Shown: piece by piece, positions 16,155 through 19,243 of the stretch
Layout of the letters: the number at the start of each line of letters is the position of its first letter
Position numbering within the stretch: position 1 is the stretch's first letter
Source of the DNA: CAZMOK01 sp964567785
Lineage (GTDB): Bacteria > Bacteroidota > Bacteroidia > Bacteroidales > JAGOPY01
Direction of reading: 5' to 3'
DNA: 19,243 nucleotides
Assembly (NCBI GenBank): GCA_964567785.1
Contig: CAZMOK010000054.1
Location: forward strand, 1 to 19,243
Made by a program: the position numbers and the translations under genes
The notes under the pieces: generated by a model
Told to the model about the DNA's origin: nothing
Databases searched by the model: none
What the model saw: only the letters and a program-made list of their open reading frames with translations

Positions 16155-16227
16155 AGTGTTTCCTTTTTACGGGATCGCATCATTAAAAATAATAAAAAAG
16201 AATTGATAAACAGCTTGTTAAGACACA

Positions 16228-16524
16228 CTAGTTTAGGGAAAGCTCAAAAATGCCAGTTTTCGAAGTATTGTGAAAGGCAAGCTCATGGATGTCGATATTC
16301 ATATACTCGATGAGGGGAAATGTGTAGAGAATATTCCAGACCTCCACTTCATTGGCTGCCCTTATCCCTACCCACAACCTCGACCGGTCGAATGAAAGGC
16401 TGTAAAGATAGACCTTTCCCCCAGTCATAAGGCTGTCGACCTGCTTCCGTTGTTTTGGAATAAGGGAAATGAAGTCCTCTGAAAGGACATCCGGCAACTC
16501 TATTTCAACCATGAATTGCTTCAT
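16228..16524 (-). CDS. Muconolactone delta-isomerase-like small protein
   Basis: The 98-residue product (from ATG 16524) has the ferredoxin-like dimeric alpha/beta-barrel layout: strand MKQFMVEIELP, helix FISLIPKQRKQVDSLM, then GGKVYLYSLSFDRSRLWVGI, helix ANEVEVWNILYTFP, and a closing LIEYMNIDIHELAFHN. The PLIEYMNIDIHEL segment parallels the PLFPYMDIEV segment of muconolactone isomerase, so I place it in that superfamily, but catalysis is not shown. A TTG at 16536 would add four residues (MFNV); an ATG is preferred, and a possible -7 box lies just upstream. It sits between the OsmC and pirin genes on the same strand. The catechol branch of the beta-ketoadipate pathway is not encoded in this window, so the substrate is unknown. 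Confidence 0.75.
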   Translation of the reverse strand: MKQFMVEIELPDVLSEDFISLIPKQRKQVDSLMTGGKVYLYSLSFDRSRLWVGIRAANEVEVWNILYTFPLIEYMNIDIHELAFHNTSKTGIFELSLN

Positions 16525-16546
16525 CACATTGAACAAGCCTTGATTG

Positions 16547-16554
16547 CAATATTA
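16547..16554 (-). promoter_or_regulatory. Possible -7 box for the isomerase-like gene
   Basis: Minus-strand TAATATTG matches TAnnTTTG at seven of eight positions and would start transcription about 15 nt before ATG 16524. Confidence 0.2.
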
Positions 16555-16603
16555 CTTCAAAAACAGGGACTTTAACGCTCAGTTTTTGTTAACAAGAAGT
16601 TAT

Positions 16604-16993
16604 TTAACCCCTTACTGTTTTAACCGAAATATCTATATCCTCCCTCACATGCCTTTTAACACTGCATAAGCCTGCTGTTTGTATGAGTGGTTGCTCATAC
16701 TTTTCAGGAAAATCCTCGGGGATGTGTATGTTAATGTTGATCTTACCGATCATTTTCTTTGCCGGATCATACACCTGGTCCTGGGTAAGCTTGATCTTAT
16801 CAGTTGGCAGACCTCTCTGGTCACAGAAGAACTTCACAAAAATACCGGCACAGGTACCCAGTGAAGCCAGGAACAGGGTAAAGGGTTCAGGATATTCCCC
16901 GTCGCCGCCCGATCTTTCACCCTGATCGGTTTTTACTGTGAACCCGTTGACATCTGCAAATACTTTTTTATTTCCTCCAAAATAAATATCCAT
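16604..16993 (-). CDS. OsmC/Ohr family peroxiredoxin-like protein (YhfA-type)
   Basis: The 129-residue cytoplasmic protein has the two conserved cysteines of the family, C48 (LASLGTC48AGIFV) and C110 (TAGLC110SVKRH), which in OsmC/Ohr proteins reduce organic or fatty-acid hydroperoxides. A further C57 (FFCDQRGL) is typical of the YhfA-like subgroup. The N-terminus (DIYFGGNKKVFADVNGFTVKTDQGERSGGDGEYPEPFTLFLASLG) is the dimer-swapped beta-rich part. Length is normal. It is first of the minus-strand group OsmC, isomerase-like, pirin, with 80 nt to the next start, enough room for separate promoters. The specific peroxide is not known; YhfA-type proteins are less well studied than Ohr. The start ATG at 16993 gives the usual MDIYFGG. 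Confidence 0.9.
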   Translation of the reverse strand: MDIYFGGNKKVFADVNGFTVKTDQGERSGGDGEYPEPFTLFLASLGTCAGIFVKFFCDQRGLPTDKIKLTQDQVYDPAKKMIGKININIHIPEDFPEKYEQPLIQTAGLCSVKRHVREDIDISVKTVRG

Positions 16994-17187
16994 AATATAT
17001 AGGTTTTTGTAATTAAGTTTGACCTATTAACAAAATTGGTGCCGTTAAAGTTCTCGGTGACAATTTAACCAGTAAAGTATCTTTTTCATTTTACACTAAA
17101 CATAAAGCCGGCAAATAATTTTACAGGCATTATCTTAACTTTATCCCGTATTATGGAAATAGACTGCAAAAATGCGGTACGGACAAA

Positions 17188-17898
17188 ATGATAAAACAAT
17201 TTATCACACTTATTTTGATCACCTCTGTGCTGCTTGCCTGCAACCAGAAGAGCGATAATGATCATATGGAACCGATAGAGAATAATAAAGAAGCACTTAG
17301 CTATCTTGCCCTGGGAGACTCCTATACCATAGGTGAAAGTGTCGATCCTACCGAAAGGTGGCCCGTTCAGCTTGCTGATACAATAGAGAGAATAACTGAT
17401 GAAACTATTGATGTTGAAATAATAGCGCGCACAGGCTGGACAACAGGTGACCTGATTGATGCTATAAATGAGAAAAGTCCGGCCGGCCCATACGATTTTG
17501 TTTCATTGCTGATTGGGGTAAACAACCAATACGAGGGAAAGGATACAGCAGAGTACCGGAATGAATTTGTTGATTTGCTGCAGACCGCAATAAAGCTTGC
17601 CGGCAACAATAGCGGGAATGTGTCAGTTCTTTCCATACCGGATTATGGGGTCACGCCTTTTGCCGTCAATAAGGATCCTGAAAAAATTGCAAGGGAAATT
17701 GATGCCTTCAATGCTATTAACCTGGAAGAAACCCTCAAAACTGAAGCATCTTATGTTAATGTAACCCCCGTTTCAAGAATAGCTGCCGATGATAGCACTT
17801 TGATTGCTAATGATGGGTTACACCCTTCGGGCAAGATGTACAGTGAATGGGTGAAGCTCGCTGTGCCAGTTGTGATTGAAGTAATTGAAAAAGAGTAA
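17188..17898 (+). CDS. SGNH/GDSL hydrolase lipoprotein
   Basis: Signal peptide with lipobox (ITSVLLAC18), so the mature protein is lipid-anchored at C18. The SGNH blocks are clear: block I LALGDS45YTIGE, a TGWTTGD stretch (block II region), block III G-V-N112-N, and block V D209-G-L-H212-PSG. Catalytic triad Ser45, Asp209, His212. Its 236 residues fit esterase/acyl-hydrolase members of the superfamily. It is followed by kynureninase after 3 nt, so the two are almost surely co-transcribed. An ATG at 17266 (M27) would give a cytoplasmic form starting 18 residues before the catalytic Ser, but the well-formed lipobox favours 17188. Substrate unknown; formylkynurenine deformylation is discussed as a hypothesis in the findings. 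Confidence 0.92.
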   Translation: MIKQFITLILITSVLLACNQKSDNDHMEPIENNKEALSYLALGDSYTIGESVDPTERWPVQLADTIERITDETIDVEIIARTGWTTGDLIDAINEKSPAGPYDFVSLLIGVNNQYEGKDTAEYRNEFVDLLQTAIKLAGNNSGNVSVLSIPDYGVTPFAVNKDPEKIAREIDAFNAINLEETLKTEASYVNVTPVSRIAADDSTLIANDGLHPSGKMYSEWVKLAVPVVIEVIEKE

Positions 17899-17901
17899 TA
17901 T

Positions 17902-19191
17902 ATGCCTGACAAAACCTTTAATCAAGATATTGAAACTGCCAGGAAACTGGATGAACTTGATCCTCTTAAGAGTTACAGGGAGCGCTTTGTCATCAACGAG
18001 CCGGATGTCATCTACCTGGATGGGAATTCACTTGGCCGGCTGCCGATGCAGTCGAGAGAAAAGCTCCATCACCTGATAGAGTACGAATGGGGCACCCGGT
18101 TGATAAGAAGCTGGAATGAAAGCTGGTATGAGAAACCGCAGAAAGCCGCTAAATTGATCGCCCGGATAATAGGAGCCGATAAAAAAGAGTTGGCTGTGAC
18201 GGATTCAACATCAGTAAACCTTTATAAACTGGCAAAGGCAGCGTTGAAATACCGGAAAGGCCGGAAAAAGATCGTAAGTGATGCGTTGAATTTTCCCACT
18301 GACCTGTATGTTCTCCAGGGCATTGTCAACGATTCGGAAGAGGGGCATAAGCTGGAGCTGATACCGAGCCATGACGGTATCTCGACCAGGAGCAGGGATG
18401 TTGAAGAGTATATTGATGAAGACACTGCCCTGGTAGTCCTTTCGCTGGTTTCTTACAAGAGCTCCTTTTTTTATGACATTGAGGAGGTAACGAAAATTGC
18501 ACACAAAAAAGGGGCGTTGATATTGTGGGACCTGAGCCACGCCGCTGGGTCGGTTCCAGTAGATATTGGTAAATCAGGCGCTGATCTTGCTGTTGGATGC
18601 ACCTATAAATACCTTAACGGGGGGCCGGGGTCTCCTGCATTCCTTTATATAAAAGAATCTCTCATTGATAAGCTGGAGTCACCTGTCTGGGGCTGGTTCG
18701 GCGACAGCGACCCGTTTGCCTTCCGCGCCGGATATGACCCTGCCCGGGGCATCGATAAATTCCTGGTCGGCACCCCACCGGTAATGTCCCTTTCGGCTAT
18801 TGAACCGGCCCTGAATATCACGCTTTGTGCGGGCATTGAAAAGACCAGGGAAAAATCCATAAAACAAACAGAGTACCTGCTTTACCTGGTAAACGAGTGC
18901 TTGGGTGAACTGGGATTTGAATCTGGCTCACCGTCTTCTTCCGATAGGAGGGGGTCACATGTGACTATCAGGCATCCTGAGGGTTACCGCATCTGCAAGG
19001 CCCTTATCAACCCACCTGACTCAGGTATGAAGGTTATCCCTGATTTCCGTTCACCTGACAACATCCGGTTGGGCATTGCTCCTTTATATAACACCTACCA
19101 GGAGATTTGGATGGCTGTGAATCGCATCAGGGAAATAGCTGTTAACGGTCTTTTTGAAGAGTTTTCTGATTTGAGGGATGGGGTGACCTAG
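17902..19191 (+). CDS. kynU: Kynureninase
   Basis: PLP enzyme that cleaves L-kynurenine to anthranilate and L-alanine (and 3-hydroxykynurenine likewise) in tryptophan degradation, cytoplasmic. The 429 residues fit the family. Seen: LDGNSLGRLPMQSRE near residue 41, EWGTRLIRSWNESW, TDSTSVNLYKL (cofactor phosphate region), LILWDLSHAAGSVPVDI with D210 and H213, and VGCTYKYLNGGPGSPAFLY with the Schiff-base lysine K236. HVTIRHPEG and VIPDFRSPDNIRLGIAPLYNT close the C-terminal domain. It is complete. The start at ATG 17902 sits 3 nt after the SGNH hydrolase stop, so the pair should be read together. No kynurenine monooxygenase or tryptophan dioxygenase is in the window; they may lie beyond the end. 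The gene ends at the 11-bp tandem repeat. Confidence 0.96.
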   Translation: MPDKTFNQDIETARKLDELDPLKSYRERFVINEPDVIYLDGNSLGRLPMQSREKLHHLIEYEWGTRLIRSWNESWYEKPQKAAKLIARIIGADKKELAVTDSTSVNLYKLAKAALKYRKGRKKIVSDALNFPTDLYVLQGIVNDSEEGHKLELIPSHDGISTRSRDVEEYIDEDTALVVLSLVSYKSSFFYDIEEVTKIAHKKGALILWDLSHAAGSVPVDIGKSGADLAVGCTYKYLNGGPGSPAFLYIKESLIDKLESPVWGWFGDSDPFAFRAGYDPARGIDKFLVGTPPVMSLSAIEPALNITLCAGIEKTREKSIKQTEYLLYLVNECLGELGFESGSPSSSDRRGSHVTIRHPEGYRICKALINPPDSGMKVIPDFRSPDNIRLGIAPLYNTYQEIWMAVNRIREIAVNGLFEEFSDLRDGVT

Positions 19192-19243
19192 AGATGTCTT
19201 CCAGATGTCTTCCAGATGTCTTCCAGATGTCTTCCAGATGTCT
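19192..19243. repeat. 11-bp tandem repeat at the window end
   Basis: AGATGTCTTCC is repeated four full times and then seven to eight further bases, beginning directly after the kynureninase stop and running to the last base. All copies are identical. The true length cannot be known because the sequence stops inside it, a common cause of assembly breakpoints. Confidence 0.95.

Noticed and set aside
19192..19243. CRISPR array
   Set aside because: The unit is 11 bp with no spacers between copies; it is a simple tandem repeat.

Overview
The window reads as chromosomal DNA of a Bacteroidota bacterium. The evidence is a type B (CHU_C, gliding-motility-associated) type IX secretion C-terminal domain at 7563-7847, a two-module FtsX/MacB permease of the Bacteroidota 800-residue type, a tail-fibre-like surface protein with the usual coiled-coil end, a 3-coathanger-stack domain, mostly SD-less starts, and a TAnnTTTG -7 box (12332-12339). 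I cannot place it below phylum with confidence. A Marinilabiliales/Bacteroidales-like or Cytophagia-like relative is plausible. Base composition looks even throughout. I see no rRNA, tRNA, transposase, integrase, prophage or CRISPR array.

Layout. (1) 23-7847, plus strand: four genes for exported proteins. They are a tail-fibre-like stalk with a C-terminal coiled coil, a small hydrophilic secreted protein, an Asp-box (BNR/Vps10-like) beta-propeller ending in a 3-coathanger stack, then after a strong terminator a 1002-residue T9SS cargo with a propeller-like N-terminus, PKD/Ig domains and six exact 51-residue Cys repeats. (2) 7952-9612: a tiny two-TM protein (minus), an exported barrel-like protein (plus), an intergenic hairpin/repeat element, and a zinc-ribbon protein (minus). 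(3) 9690-12092, minus: an ABC-type FtsX/MacB permease with no ATPase gene nearby. (4) 12370-15431, plus: a DEAD-box RNA helicase overlapping an acyl-ACP thioesterase by ATGA, then an exported PQQ-dependent sugar-dehydrogenase-like protein. (5) 15441-16993, minus: pirin, a muconolactone-isomerase-like small protein and an OsmC-family protein, a likely redox/aromatic-stress group. (6) 17188-19191, plus: an SGNH/GDSL hydrolase lipoprotein 3 nt upstream of kynureninase. The window ends inside an 11-bp tandem repeat, which may be why the assembled sequence stops there.

Most of the content is ordinary Bacteroidota housekeeping and cell-surface genes, and I found no clear-cut new system. The items most worth a second look are the exact-period Cys-repeat array, the SGNH hydrolase-kynureninase pair, the GAGACGACGTCTC hairpin element with its third half-copy, the 11-bp terminal repeat, and the helicase with motif III changed from SAT to AAT. 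Several starts were corrected: 2025 rather than 2001, 12370 rather than 12277, 8143 rather than 8155, and 16524 rather than 16536.
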